Assembly (NCBI GenBank): GCA_905612535.1
Contig: CAJQSJ010000037.1
Span: forward strand, 1 to 46,472
Source of the DNA: an uncultured Pelagibacteraceae bacterium
GTDB lineage: Bacteria > Pseudomonadota > Alphaproteobacteria > Pelagibacterales > Pelagibacteraceae
DNA: 46,472 nucleotides
Direction of reading: 5' to 3'
Of the stretch, positions 8,807 to 17,116 are shown in pieces. Made by a program: the position numbers and the translations under genes. Below the pieces are notes generated by a model. That model did no database searches, was not told the DNA's origin, and was given only the letters and a program-made list of their open reading frames with translations. Each line of letters begins with the position of its first letter. Position 1 is the stretch's first letter.

Positions 8807-9064
8807 TTATATTCCCAAGAGTGAGTTGAGCTGGCCCGCAACCTCTAAAGATTTTAATTCGTTATATCCACCCACATATGTATCACCAATAAAAATTTGA
8901 GGAACAGTTCTTGCTCCATTAGTTTTTTCATGCATCTCTTGCATTTTTGATTGATCGGCTGCAATATCAAACTCTGTATAATCAACTTTTTTTTTATTTA
9001 ATAGGTGTTTCGCTGCTGAACAGTAACTGCACATTGGACCTGAATAAATTACTACTTTTTGCAT
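8807..9064 (-). CDS. grxC: Glutaredoxin 3 (GrxC type)
   Basis: This small dithiol oxidoreductase reduces protein disulfides and glutathione mixed disulfides. The 85-residue product is a single thioredoxin-like domain with a CSYC active site at residues 12-15 (the common form is CPYC), the cis-proline TVP in the middle and a GG-containing glutathione-binding loop (VGGYNEL) near the end. It is encoded opposite to cysK and forms part of the local thiol-redox group with msrB and the peroxiredoxin. Confidence 0.93.
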   Translation of the reverse strand: MQKVVIYSGPMCSYCSAAKHLLNKKKVDYTEFDIAADQSKMQEMHEKTNGARTVPQIFIGDTYVGGYNELKSLEVAGQLNSLLGI

Positions 9065-9112
9065 TTGACCTATTATATGGTGATTAAATAATAAATTTAA
9101 AGCTTAATATTT

Positions 9113-9574
9113 ATGAATAATAAAGAAAAACACTCTGGCGGATGTGCATGTGGTAAGGTTCGATACAGCAGCATTGGAAAACCAGCAAGAACAGGTCTTT
9201 GTCATTGCAGATACTGTCAATTACGAACAGGAACGGCCTTTGGAATTTCTGTTTATTTTAAAAAGGAAAACTTAATAATAGAGTCTGGCAACCTAAAAAA
9301 ATATCCATTTACTACCGAAAGTGGGAATACATTTGAAACCAGCTTTTGTACTAATTGTGGAACAAGTATGTTTTGGACACTTTCTCATATGAAAGATTTA
9401 ATGGGTGCTGCAGGAGGTACTTACGACCCCCCCACATTCTGGTTTGATATTCATAGAGAGCTATTTAAAAGAACTAAGGCTGAGTACGTAAGTATTAATT
9501 GTCCAGAAAACCATAAAACCTCGCCCTCTTATAAGCCAATTAAAAAAGATCCATCACGCCTAGATGGTGATTAA
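9113..9574 (+). CDS. GFA-domain protein (glutathione-dependent formaldehyde-activating enzyme/CENP-V fold)
   Basis: The 153-residue product has the cysteine pattern of the GFA family, which binds zinc: C11-x-C13, C30-x-C32-x2-C35 and C79-x2-C82. GFA enzymes are reported to speed the reaction of formaldehyde with glutathione, but many relatives have no known activity, so only the fold is sure. A formaldehyde role would suit a genome that demethylates amines, which is an inference. It is transcribed away from grxC, with 48 bases between the two start codons. Confidence 0.8.
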   Translation: MNNKEKHSGGCACGKVRYSSIGKPARTGLCHCRYCQLRTGTAFGISVYFKKENLIIESGNLKKYPFTTESGNTFETSFCTNCGTSMFWTLSHMKDLMGAAGGTYDPPTFWFDIHRELFKRTKAEYVSINCPENHKTSPSYKPIKKDPSRLDGD

Positions 9575-9639
9575 TTTAATAATTACACTTTAAAATTCTC
9601 TTTATTTAAATGTAGTGCTTATGTATTCTTCATTCCATT

Positions 9640-10410
9640 ATGAAATTAGGTTTTATTGGAACAGGGAAAATTACTTCTGCAGTTATTACTGGAATTTGTA
9701 CTTCCAAAATTTCCTTTAATAGAATTTTAATATCACCAAGAAATAGAAACATATCTAAAAAACTAAGCAAAAGATTTGCAAAAGTTAAAATAGCCAAAAC
9801 TAATCAAGAAATTGTTGATAAATGTAATTGGATTTTTTTGGCAATCACTCCAAAAGTTGGAGAAGAAATTATACCTAAACTAAAATTTAAACAGAATCAA
9901 AAAATAATTAGTTTTATTTCCACAATTGATTTAGCTCATTTAAAAAAGTTTATTAAAAAAAAGATTAAAATCGTAAGAGCCATACCTTTGCCACCTATTT
10001 CAATTGGAAAAGGCCCAGTTCCTATTTACCCGCCTGACAAACAGGTTAAAAGTTTTTTTGATAAAATTGGCACTACAATTGAAATTAATAGTGAAAAATT
10101 ATCTAATAACTTTTGGTCAATGTCCGGCATGATGGCACCATTTTATGAAATGCTAAAAATACAATCTGACTGGTTAGTCAAGAAAGGCATTGCAAGCAAT
10201 AAAGCTCAAAAATATATTACTTCATTATTTGTCGCTTTATCTGAAGACTCGGTGCTGAATTCCAAAAAACAGTTAAAGTATTTAGTGGCTAACTCCCAAA
10301 CTCCTGGAGGGCTCAATGAGCAAGGTGTAAAAGAATTGAGAAAATCGGGTTTTTATAAATCTCTAGAGAAATCTCTTAATAGTATTCTTAAAAGATTAAA
10401 TAAAGTATAA
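9640..10410 (+). CDS. Pyrroline-5-carboxylate reductase-like NAD(P)-dependent oxidoreductase
   Basis: The protein starts with a Rossmann motif (GFIGTGKI, glycines at 4, 7 and 9), and the following helix and strand order matches ProC. The C-terminal third has the ProC dimerisation-domain pattern, with a conserved TPGG element in the segment SQTPGGLNEQGVKEL. ProC reduces pyrroline-5-carboxylate to proline. At 256 residues it is slightly short, and the middle region is more basic and divergent than housekeeping ProC, so it may act on another cyclic imine. It ends 6 bases before the transporter operon. Confidence 0.75.
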   Translation: MKLGFIGTGKITSAVITGICTSKISFNRILISPRNRNISKKLSKRFAKVKIAKTNQEIVDKCNWIFLAITPKVGEEIIPKLKFKQNQKIISFISTIDLAHLKKFIKKKIKIVRAIPLPPISIGKGPVPIYPPDKQVKSFFDKIGTTIEINSEKLSNNFWSMSGMMAPFYEMLKIQSDWLVKKGIASNKAQKYITSLFVALSEDSVLNSKKQLKYLVANSQTPGGLNEQGVKELRKSGFYKSLEKSLNSILKRLNKV

Positions 10411-10416
10411 TTTTTT

Positions 10417-11211
10417 ATGCAGCCAGATACAAACATTCTGCAAGTAGATAATATTTATAAATACTTTGGAGGACTTGCTGCGGTATCAGATTGTTCAATA
10501 AAAATTAAAAAAGGTTCTATCACAGGAATAATTGGCCCTAATGGCTCTGGCAAAACAACATTATTTAATTTAATTGCCGGAAACTTAAAAGCTTCTAAAG
10601 GAACAGTTAGATTTGATGATGAAGACATTACAGACATTCCATCTTATGAGTTATTTTCAAAAGGATTGTTAAGAACCTTTCAAATTGCTCATGAATTTAC
10701 AAACTTAACAGTACTTGAAAATTTAATGATGGTTCCGGGTAATCAATCTGGTGAAAACTTGGTTAAAGCTTTATTTAAGCCAGGACTTATTAAAAAAGAA
10801 GAAATTAAATTAAAAAAAAAAGCTATTGAAGTAATTGATTTTTTAAATCTTAAACACTTATTAAATGAACTTGCAGGAAACCTATCTGGAGGGCAAAAAA
10901 AATTATTAGAACTTGGCAGAACTATGATGGTTGATGCCAAGCTAGTTTTATTAGACGAAGTCGGAGCAGGAGTAAACAAAACTCTTTTAAAAGATATTGG
11001 AAGCGCAATATTGAGATTAAATAAGGAGCAAGGGTATACATTTTGTATGATTGAACATGATATGGAGTTTATAAGCCGATTGTGTGACCCAGTAATTGTC
11101 ATGGCCGAAGGTTCTGTTTTGTTTGAAGGCACTTCAGATCAAGTTAAAAAAAATGAAAAAGTAATTGAAAGTTATTTAGGTAGAGGCTCAAAACTAAAAG
11201 ATGAAAATTAA
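10417..11211 (+). CDS. livG: Branched-chain-amino-acid-type ABC transporter ATPase LivG
   Basis: This is one of two cytoplasmic ATPases powering a HAAT-family importer. Walker A GPNGSGKT is at 40-47, the signature LSGGQ at 156-160 and Walker B LVLLDE at 176-181, where the usual DEP is DEV. The 264-residue length and long insertion between Walker A and the signature are typical of LivG as opposed to LivF. The stop codon overlaps the livF start by one base (TAATG). Substrate specificity depends on a binding protein that is not encoded next to it. Confidence 0.92.
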   Translation: MQPDTNILQVDNIYKYFGGLAAVSDCSIKIKKGSITGIIGPNGSGKTTLFNLIAGNLKASKGTVRFDDEDITDIPSYELFSKGLLRTFQIAHEFTNLTVLENLMMVPGNQSGENLVKALFKPGLIKKEEIKLKKKAIEVIDFLNLKHLLNELAGNLSGGQKKLLELGRTMMVDAKLVLLDEVGAGVNKTLLKDIGSAILRLNKEQGYTFCMIEHDMEFISRLCDPVIVMAEGSVLFEGTSDQVKKNEKVIESYLGRGSKLKDEN

Positions 11212-11918
11212 TGGCTTTTTTTGAGGGAATAAAAATGACAGGTGGCTATGATAATGGACCAGATATAATTTTCTCTTGTTCAGTCAATGTCAATCAAGGA
11301 GAAATAGTTTCTATACTTGGTCCAAACGGTGCAGGAAAATCAACAGCTATGAAAGCTATGTTAGGTTTATTAAATCTTAAGTCTGGAAGTGTAGTTATTA
11401 ACGGTAAAGATATTTCAAAATTATCTCCACAGGAAAGAGTAAAAGAAGGCATTTCATTTGTGCCACAAACAAGAAATGTTTTTCCGGGCATGAATGTCGA
11501 AGAGAATTTAGAAATAGGTGCTTTTTTGAGAGAAGAAAACTACCAAGAAGTACTTCATGAAGTTTACGAACTTTTCCCAATATTAAAAGAAAAAAAAAAT
11601 CAATTAGTAGGCGAGCTTTCTGGAGGGCAACGTCAGCAGGTAGCACTTGGAAGAGCTCTAATGATTAAACCTTCTGTTTTAATTCTTGATGAACCTACCG
11701 CTGGAGTTTCACCAATTGTTATGGATGAATTATTTGATCATATTGTAAAAGTTAAAAAAACCAATGTAGCTATACTAATGGTAGAGCAAAATGCAAAACA
11801 AGCATTGAGAATATCTGATAGAGGTTACGTTTTGGTAACAGGAGAAAATAAGTACACAGGAACTGGAAAAGAGTTATTAAATGACCCAAGAGTAAGAAGC
11901 TCTTTTCTAGGAGGTTAG
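11211..11918 (+). CDS. livF: Branched-chain-amino-acid-type ABC transporter ATPase LivF
   Basis: This is the second ATPase of the importer, 235 residues. Walker A GPNGAGKS is at 37-44, LSGGQ at 136-140 and Walker B VLILDEP at 156-162. The Q-loop region PQTRNVFPGMNVEENL is typical of LivF. It overlaps livG by one base and is followed one base later by livH, which indicates coupled translation. Confidence 0.93.
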   Translation: MAFFEGIKMTGGYDNGPDIIFSCSVNVNQGEIVSILGPNGAGKSTAMKAMLGLLNLKSGSVVINGKDISKLSPQERVKEGISFVPQTRNVFPGMNVEENLEIGAFLREENYQEVLHEVYELFPILKEKKNQLVGELSGGQRQQVALGRALMIKPSVLILDEPTAGVSPIVMDELFDHIVKVKKTNVAILMVEQNAKQALRISDRGYVLVTGENKYTGTGKELLNDPRVRSSFLGG

Positions 11919-11919
11919 T

Positions 11920-12930
11920 ATGGATTTCCTAAATGCGTTAATTTTATTATTGAATTATATATTTGTGCCTGCCCTTGCTTATGGATCACAGCTAGCACTT
12001 GGGGCTATTTTTGTAACATTAATTTATGGAATTTTAAGATTTGCTAATTTTGCAACAGGAGACATGATGTCCTTTGGCACAATGGTTGCTATTTTGTTTA
12101 CTTGGTATTTTCAATCGCTTGGGATAAGCCTGGGTGTATTGCCAACTGCATTACTAGCTATACCTCTAGCAATAGTCTTTATGATTATTTATATGCTTAC
12201 CATTGATAAATTTGTTTTTAGTTATTATAGAGTAAAAAAGAGTCCACCAGTTCAATTGGCCATGGTTAGTATTGGCGTAATGTTTATCACTCAAGCAATA
12301 GTTAGGATAATCATTGGTCCTTTTGATAGAAGATTTTTTGATGGAGAAAAATTTATAATGAAAGCCAATCAATTTAAAGAGATCACCGGGTTAAATGAAG
12401 GCTTAGCAATTAAATCGACTCAAGTTTTAACAATAATCATTACAATGATTGCAGTTTCAATATTATTTTGGTTTTTAAATAAAACTAAAACAGGAAAAAG
12501 CATGCGCGCTTATTCGGATAATGAAGATCTGGCTTTACTATCAGGAATAGATCCAAAACGAGTAGTAATGATTACCTGGATAATTGCAGGAATTTTAGCA
12601 ACCATTGGAGGGGTTTTGTATGGTTTAGACAAAAGTTTTAAACCATTTACTTATTTTAATAATATGCTTCCAATATTTGCGGCAGCGATTGTAGGAGGGA
12701 TTGGTAATCCGTTTGGAGCATTCCTGGGTGGATATGTAATAGCATTTTCTGAAATACTTATAACATATGCATACAAAAAATTTTTCATGTACATTCTTCC
12801 AGAAAGCATGGAGCCCAACACATTAATACAATTATTATCTACAGATTATAAGTTTGCAGTATCATTTACCATTCTAGTGATTGTTTTATTATTTAGACCT
12901 TCAGGTATTTTTAAAGGAAAAGTTTTATGA
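11920..12930 (+). CDS. livH: Branched-chain-amino-acid-type ABC transporter permease LivH
   Basis: This is an inner-membrane permease subunit of 336 residues with about eight to nine hydrophobic helices. The LivH hallmarks are present: an N-terminal segment with LIYGILRFANFATGDM, and a late cytoplasmic loop with GGIGNPFGAFLGGYVIAF that contacts the ATPases. An AGGAGG ribosome binding site (11909-11914) lies inside the end of livF, 5 bases before the ATG. The last four bases overlap livM (ATGA). Confidence 0.92.
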   Translation: MDFLNALILLLNYIFVPALAYGSQLALGAIFVTLIYGILRFANFATGDMMSFGTMVAILFTWYFQSLGISLGVLPTALLAIPLAIVFMIIYMLTIDKFVFSYYRVKKSPPVQLAMVSIGVMFITQAIVRIIIGPFDRRFFDGEKFIMKANQFKEITGLNEGLAIKSTQVLTIIITMIAVSILFWFLNKTKTGKSMRAYSDNEDLALLSGIDPKRVVMITWIIAGILATIGGVLYGLDKSFKPFTYFNNMLPIFAAAIVGGIGNPFGAFLGGYVIAFSEILITYAYKKFFMYILPESMEPNTLIQLLSTDYKFAVSFTILVIVLLFRPSGIFKGKVL

Positions 12931-14297
12931 GGCAGTACGCTAATGTAATAACAGCATACGCAATAATGATAGGACTTATAATTCTAGTAGGAATTTTTCA
13001 ATCATGGAGCATTGCTTTATCCATATTAAATTTTTGTTTAATTTCTGCGGTCATGACCATGGGCGCAAATATTCAATGGGGATATGCGGGTTTAATAAAT
13101 TTTGGGATTATGGGATATACAGCTCTAGGTGGGTTAGCTGCTGTTTTGGTTTCGGTGCCACCTGTCAGAGAAGCATGGCAAGTTGGTGGATTAAATATAA
13201 TTTTATGTGTTGGTATAATTGCATTAATTGCATTTGGGGTTAGGTACGTTTTAAAAAATTTTATAAAATCTAACAAAAGAACTATTGGAGTAGGTTTAAT
13301 TATTGTGTTTGGCCTAATAATTTTAAGATTAGTTTCTGAAACCGCCATAGAGTCTATTGAAGCAGTCAACCCAGCCAAAACGGGATTTTTAGGAGGGCTA
13401 GGATTGCCTATTATTTTTTCTTGGATAGTAGGAGCATTTTTTGCAGGAGCTTTAGCTTACATAATAGGAAAAGTTGCTCTTGGATTAAGGGCAGATTATT
13501 TGGCTATAGCCACTTTATTAATATCAGAAATTGTAATTGCTGTAATAAAACATGAAGATTGGTTAACCAGAGGGGTTAAAAATGTAATAGGCTTAAACAG
13601 ACCGGTGCCGTATGAGATTGATTTACAAAGCGCAGAATGGTTCATCATACTAGTTGCAAAATGGAATAGCGGAACTCTAAATTTAATTTCAGATATAACC
13701 GAAAAAAAAGTTTTGCTTTCACAATTAGTTATAGACGCATCCTCAGTATATGTAAAACTTTGCTATACAGGACTTTTTACAATCGTAGTAATAAGTTTAT
13801 TAATTATTACTCAAAAAGCGCTTTACTCACCATGGGGAAGAATGATGCGAGCAATAAGAGACAATGAGGAAGCCGCAAATGCAATGGGAAAAAATGTAAT
13901 TAAACAACATTTATTAATTTTTATTTTAGGATCTGCTATTGTTGGAATTGCTGGAGCTATGATGGTGACACATGATGGATTATTTACTCCCGGTAGTTAT
14001 AGGCCCATGAGATATACATTTTTAATATGGGTTATGGTAATAGTGGGAGGTAGTGGAAATAATTTTGGGGCAATCCTAGGCGGTTTTGCGGTTTGGTTTT
14101 TGTGGATCGAAGCTGCGCCGATTGCACTTTTTTTTATTAATTTATTTACATCAGGACTTCCGGAGACTCATAGTTTAAAATTACATTTATTAAATAGTGT
14201 TCCTTATTTTAGATACTTAATGATGGGTTTGGGTTTGCTGCTTATAATGAGATATAGACCCAAAGGCATTATTCCAGAAAAAATTAAGCATATTTAA
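12927..14297 (+). CDS. livM: Branched-chain-amino-acid-type ABC transporter permease LivM
   Basis: This is the second permease subunit. The 456-residue protein has the LivM pattern: NIQWGYAGLINFGIMGY near residues 48-64, SPWGRMMRAIRDNEEAANAMG in the coupling loop (with a one-residue variant spacing), and GGSGNNFGAILGG followed by YRPKGIIPE at the end. It is longer than the E. coli protein (about 425) because of added hydrophobic and loop segments at roughly 90-150 and 230-270. It is the last gene of livGFHM; no binding protein follows. Confidence 0.91.
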   Translation: MRQYANVITAYAIMIGLIILVGIFQSWSIALSILNFCLISAVMTMGANIQWGYAGLINFGIMGYTALGGLAAVLVSVPPVREAWQVGGLNIILCVGIIALIAFGVRYVLKNFIKSNKRTIGVGLIIVFGLIILRLVSETAIESIEAVNPAKTGFLGGLGLPIIFSWIVGAFFAGALAYIIGKVALGLRADYLAIATLLISEIVIAVIKHEDWLTRGVKNVIGLNRPVPYEIDLQSAEWFIILVAKWNSGTLNLISDITEKKVLLSQLVIDASSVYVKLCYTGLFTIVVISLLIITQKALYSPWGRMMRAIRDNEEAANAMGKNVIKQHLLIFILGSAIVGIAGAMMVTHDGLFTPGSYRPMRYTFLIWVMVIVGGSGNNFGAILGGFAVWFLWIEAAPIALFFINLFTSGLPETHSLKLHLLNSVPYFRYLMMGLGLLLIMRYRPKGIIPEKIKHI

Positions 14298-14404
14298 AAT
14301 TAATAAACCACTGAACTCAACATTTATGATGAACCTAAATTGGGTTATAGGTATTTACAACAGATATTAAAAGTGTTTGAATAGACCTTAAAGGAAAGCT
14401 TAAA

Positions 14405-14617
14405 ATGAATCAAAAAGCTAAGAAAGTTGATTCCATCAATAACACATTTGATGAATTTGAAGAAAAAAATCAACTAAAACCAAGAAGACTTGATATAAAC
14501 ACATTGCTTAAGAGGCTTGCAGACAAGAAAATTAAAGATAAAAAAATAACAGCAGTAACAGCAGTTTCAGTATTATTGATAATCTCTATCGTGATTGGAA
14601 TTAAATTAGTTCAATAA
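14405..14617 (+). CDS. Small single-pass membrane protein of unknown function
   Basis: The 70-residue product has a charged, helix-prone N-terminal part rich in Lys, Asp and Glu (residues 1-46) and one C-terminal hydrophobic helix (about 47-68), so it is probably tail-anchored with the N-terminus in the cytoplasm. A ribosome binding site (AAGGAAAG, 14389-14396) lies 8 bases before the ATG. It sits just upstream of ccmD and may be transcribed with the ccm genes, but I do not recognise a family. Confidence 0.6.
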   Translation: MNQKAKKVDSINNTFDEFEEKNQLKPRRLDINTLLKRLADKKIKDKKITAVTAVSVLLIISIVIGIKLVQ

Positions 14618-14733
14618 AGTAAAATTTAATATTTCATTCTAAATTAGTTTAAAAATCCAATGTTTTAGAAAGATTACAATAAATGAGACAATTGAATACT
14701 TGAATTTTTCAAAATATTAAGCATAATTTATTA

Positions 14734-14958
14734 ATGAACATAGATATTTTTATTTTAAACGGGTACGGACAGTTTATTTGGTCAGCTTTCATTTTAACAT
14801 TTTTAAGTTGTTTTTTATTATTTTTAAAAACAAAAAAGAAACTTATAAAACAAGAAAAAGCTCTTTTGCAGTATGACAAGCAGTCAAATGTTTTAAAAGG
14901 TAAAACTGCTCCCAAAGAAAATACCAAAAAGATTTTGTCTGGAAGCCCAGTTTTTTAA
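14734..14958 (+). CDS. ccmD: Heme exporter protein CcmD
   Basis: CcmD is a small single-helix membrane protein that helps release heme-loaded CcmE from the CcmABC complex. The 74-residue product begins with the CcmD-like NGYGQFIWSAF motif at the periplasmic start of its single transmembrane helix (about residues 12-32). A basic cytoplasmic tail follows. Family sequence is poorly conserved, so the call rests on this motif, size, topology and position directly before ccmE. Confidence 0.75.
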   Translation: MNIDIFILNGYGQFIWSAFILTFLSCFLLFLKTKKKLIKQEKALLQYDKQSNVLKGKTAPKENTKKILSGSPVF

Positions 14959-14985
14959 AAAATCTTTTGTCTCAAACAAATCTAT

Positions 14986-15411
14986 ATGTTGACCAAGAAA
15001 GCTAGATTAAGAATTTTTTATTTAACATTATTATCATTTTTTGTTGCTACAATTATTTTTTTAGTTCTTAAATCTTTAGAAGAAAATGTTGTTTATTTTT
15101 TTTCACCAACAGAGATTTATTATAAATCCAACATCTCATTAAACAAAAAAATACGCGTAGGAGGTTTAGTGAAAGAGGGGTCTGTCAAAAAAAAAGAAAA
15201 GGGTATAAATTTTGTTATTACTGACCTAAAAAATGAAATTATTGTTTCTTTCACAGGCATAGTTCCAAACTTATTTTCTGAAGGTAAGGGCGTTATAGCT
15301 GAAGGAAAATTAAGAGATAAGAAATATTTTATTACAAATAAGATTTTAGCAAAACATGATGAAAATTATATGCCGCCTGAAGTTAGTAAAGCTCTAGCAG
15401 GAACTAAATAG
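14986..15411 (+). CDS. ccmE: Cytochrome c maturation heme chaperone CcmE
   Basis: CcmE covalently binds heme in the periplasm and passes it to CcmF/H for attachment to apocytochromes c. The 141-residue protein has an N-terminal membrane anchor (about residues 9-29), a beta-barrel OB-fold domain and the heme-binding motif [10 protein letters not shown], with the attachment histidine at 124 and Tyr128. The spacing from ccmD (27 bases) and to ccmC (50 bases) suggests one transcript. Confidence 0.95.
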   Translation: MLTKKARLRIFYLTLLSFFVATIIFLVLKSLEENVVYFFSPTEIYYKSNISLNKKIRVGGLVKEGSVKKKEKGINFVITDLKNEIIVSFTGIVPNLFSEGKGVIAEGKLRDKKYFITNKILAKHDENYMPPEVSKALAGTK

Positions 15412-15461
15412 GTTTGCAATGATAAAATACTTTAACCATTAAATAATATACATTATGCATT

Positions 15462-16166
15462 ATGTTTAAAAATTTTCTTCCAAATAAAATTTTATCTATA
15501 AATAATAAATTAATAAATAATTTAATATCTTTAATGATTGTGATTTTGTTTATTGGTTTTATATACGCAATTTTTATATCACCACCCGATTATATCCAGG
15601 GTGATGCAGTAAGGATTATGTATGTACATGTACCCTCTTCATTCATCTCTTTAGGATGTTTTGCAATAATTGGGATTGCTTCTATTTTAAATTTAATTTT
15701 TAAAATCAAATTCATGCCCTTAATTGCTAAAAGTCTAGCTCCAATTGGTGCTGTTTTTACACTAATCTCAATTGCAACAGGCTCGTTATGGGGAAAACCT
15801 ACGTGGGGGGTTTGGTGGGTATGGGACGCAAGGCTAACATCTATGGCAATTTTATTTTGTTTTTATATCGCATATATGTTGACTTGGAAGCTTATAACCA
15901 AATATGAAAAAGCTAAAAAAGTATCTACAATAATAGCAATTCTAGGATTATTTAACTTACCAGTCATAAAATATTCTGTCGACTGGTGGAACACACTTCA
16001 TCAACCATCCAGCATAACACTTACATCTGCACCTACAATTCATTACACAATGTTGTTCCCTTTATTAATTATGCTCTTTGGTTTAGCAATCTATTCATTA
16101 GTAATTTTTTTAATGCAATATAAGTCTGAATTAATTAAATTTAAAATAAGTAATAAAAAAAAATAA
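15462..16166 (+). CDS. ccmC: Heme export/handling protein CcmC
   Basis: CcmC presents heme to CcmE at the periplasmic face. The 234-residue product has six hydrophobic helices and the tryptophan-rich heme-handling motif WGVWWVWDARLT at 115-126. Flanking histidines in MYVHVPSS (H56) and NTLHQPSS serve as axial heme ligands in this family. Its end converges on ccmH. ccmA and ccmB, which normally precede it, are not in this window. Confidence 0.95.
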   Translation: MFKNFLPNKILSINNKLINNLISLMIVILFIGFIYAIFISPPDYIQGDAVRIMYVHVPSSFISLGCFAIIGIASILNLIFKIKFMPLIAKSLAPIGAVFTLISIATGSLWGKPTWGVWWVWDARLTSMAILFCFYIAYMLTWKLITKYEKAKKVSTIIAILGLFNLPVIKYSVDWWNTLHQPSSITLTSAPTIHYTMLFPLLIMLFGLAIYSLVIFLMQYKSELIKFKISNKKK

Positions 16167-16184
16167 CTAATTTTTTTTAAAAAA

Positions 16185-16586
16185 TTAATTAGATTTTTTA
16201 TTATGATTTAAAATAACCAAAATACCAATTACTAGGAATATAAATGGCAAAAACCATAAAGCCACTGTATTGGATTTGAGGGGTGGTTTAAGCAGAACAA
16301 AATCTCCATATCGCTCTACTAAAAATTTATATATTTCTTTATCTTCGCTGCCTTCTTGTATTTTACTTCTTATTAAAATGCGAAAATCTCTTGCAATAGA
16401 AGAGTTAGAATCATCTATAGATTGATTTTGGCAAACCATGCATCTGATATTTTTAGAAATTTTTCTTGCTCTTAATTCTTGTTTTGGATCATTTAAGATT
16501 TCGTCAGGTTCTACAGCGTTACAGTTGCTCATATTAATTTGTATTAACAAAATACTTATAATAACTTTAAAAATATTATTTAACAT
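16185..16586 (-). CDS. ccmH: Cytochrome c maturation protein CcmH (CcmL-type thioredoxin-like reductase subunit)
   Basis: CcmH keeps the haem-binding cysteines of apocytochrome c reduced and is part of the haem ligation complex with CcmF. The 133-residue precursor has an N-terminal signal sequence, a three-helix domain with the redox motif CMVC (C49 and C52, the family LRCxxCQNQS block) and a C-terminal transmembrane helix near 107-127. The start overlaps the ccmG stop by one base. The TPR part found in longer proteobacterial CcmH/CcmI is absent. Confidence 0.94.
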   Translation of the reverse strand: MLNNIFKVIISILLIQINMSNCNAVEPDEILNDPKQELRARKISKNIRCMVCQNQSIDDSNSSIARDFRILIRSKIQEGSEDKEIYKFLVERYGDFVLLKPPLKSNTVALWFLPFIFLVIGILVILNHNKKSN

Positions 16587-17116
16587 TATTCTATTTCTTT
16601 AATTATTAAATTAATTTTTTTATATATTTTTGGTGTTATAGCTCCCACATGACGATATTTAATTATCCCTCTCGAGTTAATAATGAAAGTTTCTGGAATT
16701 CCATAAACCCCCCAATCTATTGCAATTTTACCATTTTTGTCTAACGCAACATTAGAATAAGGATTACCCAATTTCTTGAGCCATTCAATTGTTTTTTTAG
16801 GATTATCTTTATAATTTATACCAACTATCTTTATATTTTTTTCACTTGAAAAACGCATAATAAAAGCATGCTCATCTTTACAGGGTTTGCACCAGGTTGC
16901 AAAGAAATTTACTAACGTTACTTGATCACCAAATTCTTTAGAGGATGAAAATTTTTCATTTTTTACCAAAGTTTTAGTAACAAAAATTGGAACATTTTTA
17001 TTTAATAAAGCTGAAGGAACTTTTGCAGGATTTCTATCAATTATTAATAAATAAAAAAAAATAAATAAAATGATAAAAAATAATATAATTGGCAATTTTA
17101 AAAATTTATTTTTCAT
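16586..17116 (-). CDS. ccmG: Thiol:disulfide interchange protein CcmG/DsbE
   Basis: CcmG is a membrane-anchored periplasmic thioredoxin that reduces CcmH or apocytochrome disulfides. The 176-residue product has an N-terminal anchor (residues 7-26), then a thioredoxin fold with active site WCKPC (C76 and C79) and the CcmG-specific GVYGIPETF loop carrying the cis-proline. It overlaps the end of ccmF by 4 bases. Confidence 0.94.
   Translation of the reverse strand: MKNKFLKLPIILFFIILFIFFYLLIIDRNPAKVPSALLNKNVPIFVTKTLVKNEKFSSSKEFGDQVTLVNFFATWCKPCKDEHAFIMRFSSEKNIKIVGINYKDNPKKTIEWLKKLGNPYSNVALDKNGKIAIDWGVYGIPETFIINSRGIIKYRHVGAITPKIYKKINLIIKEIE

Noticed and set aside
16164-16192. AT-only inverted repeat between converging ccmC and ccmH
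   Set aside because: The arms are CTAATT/AATTAG plus A and T runs with a bulge; this is too weak and AT-rich to call a terminator.
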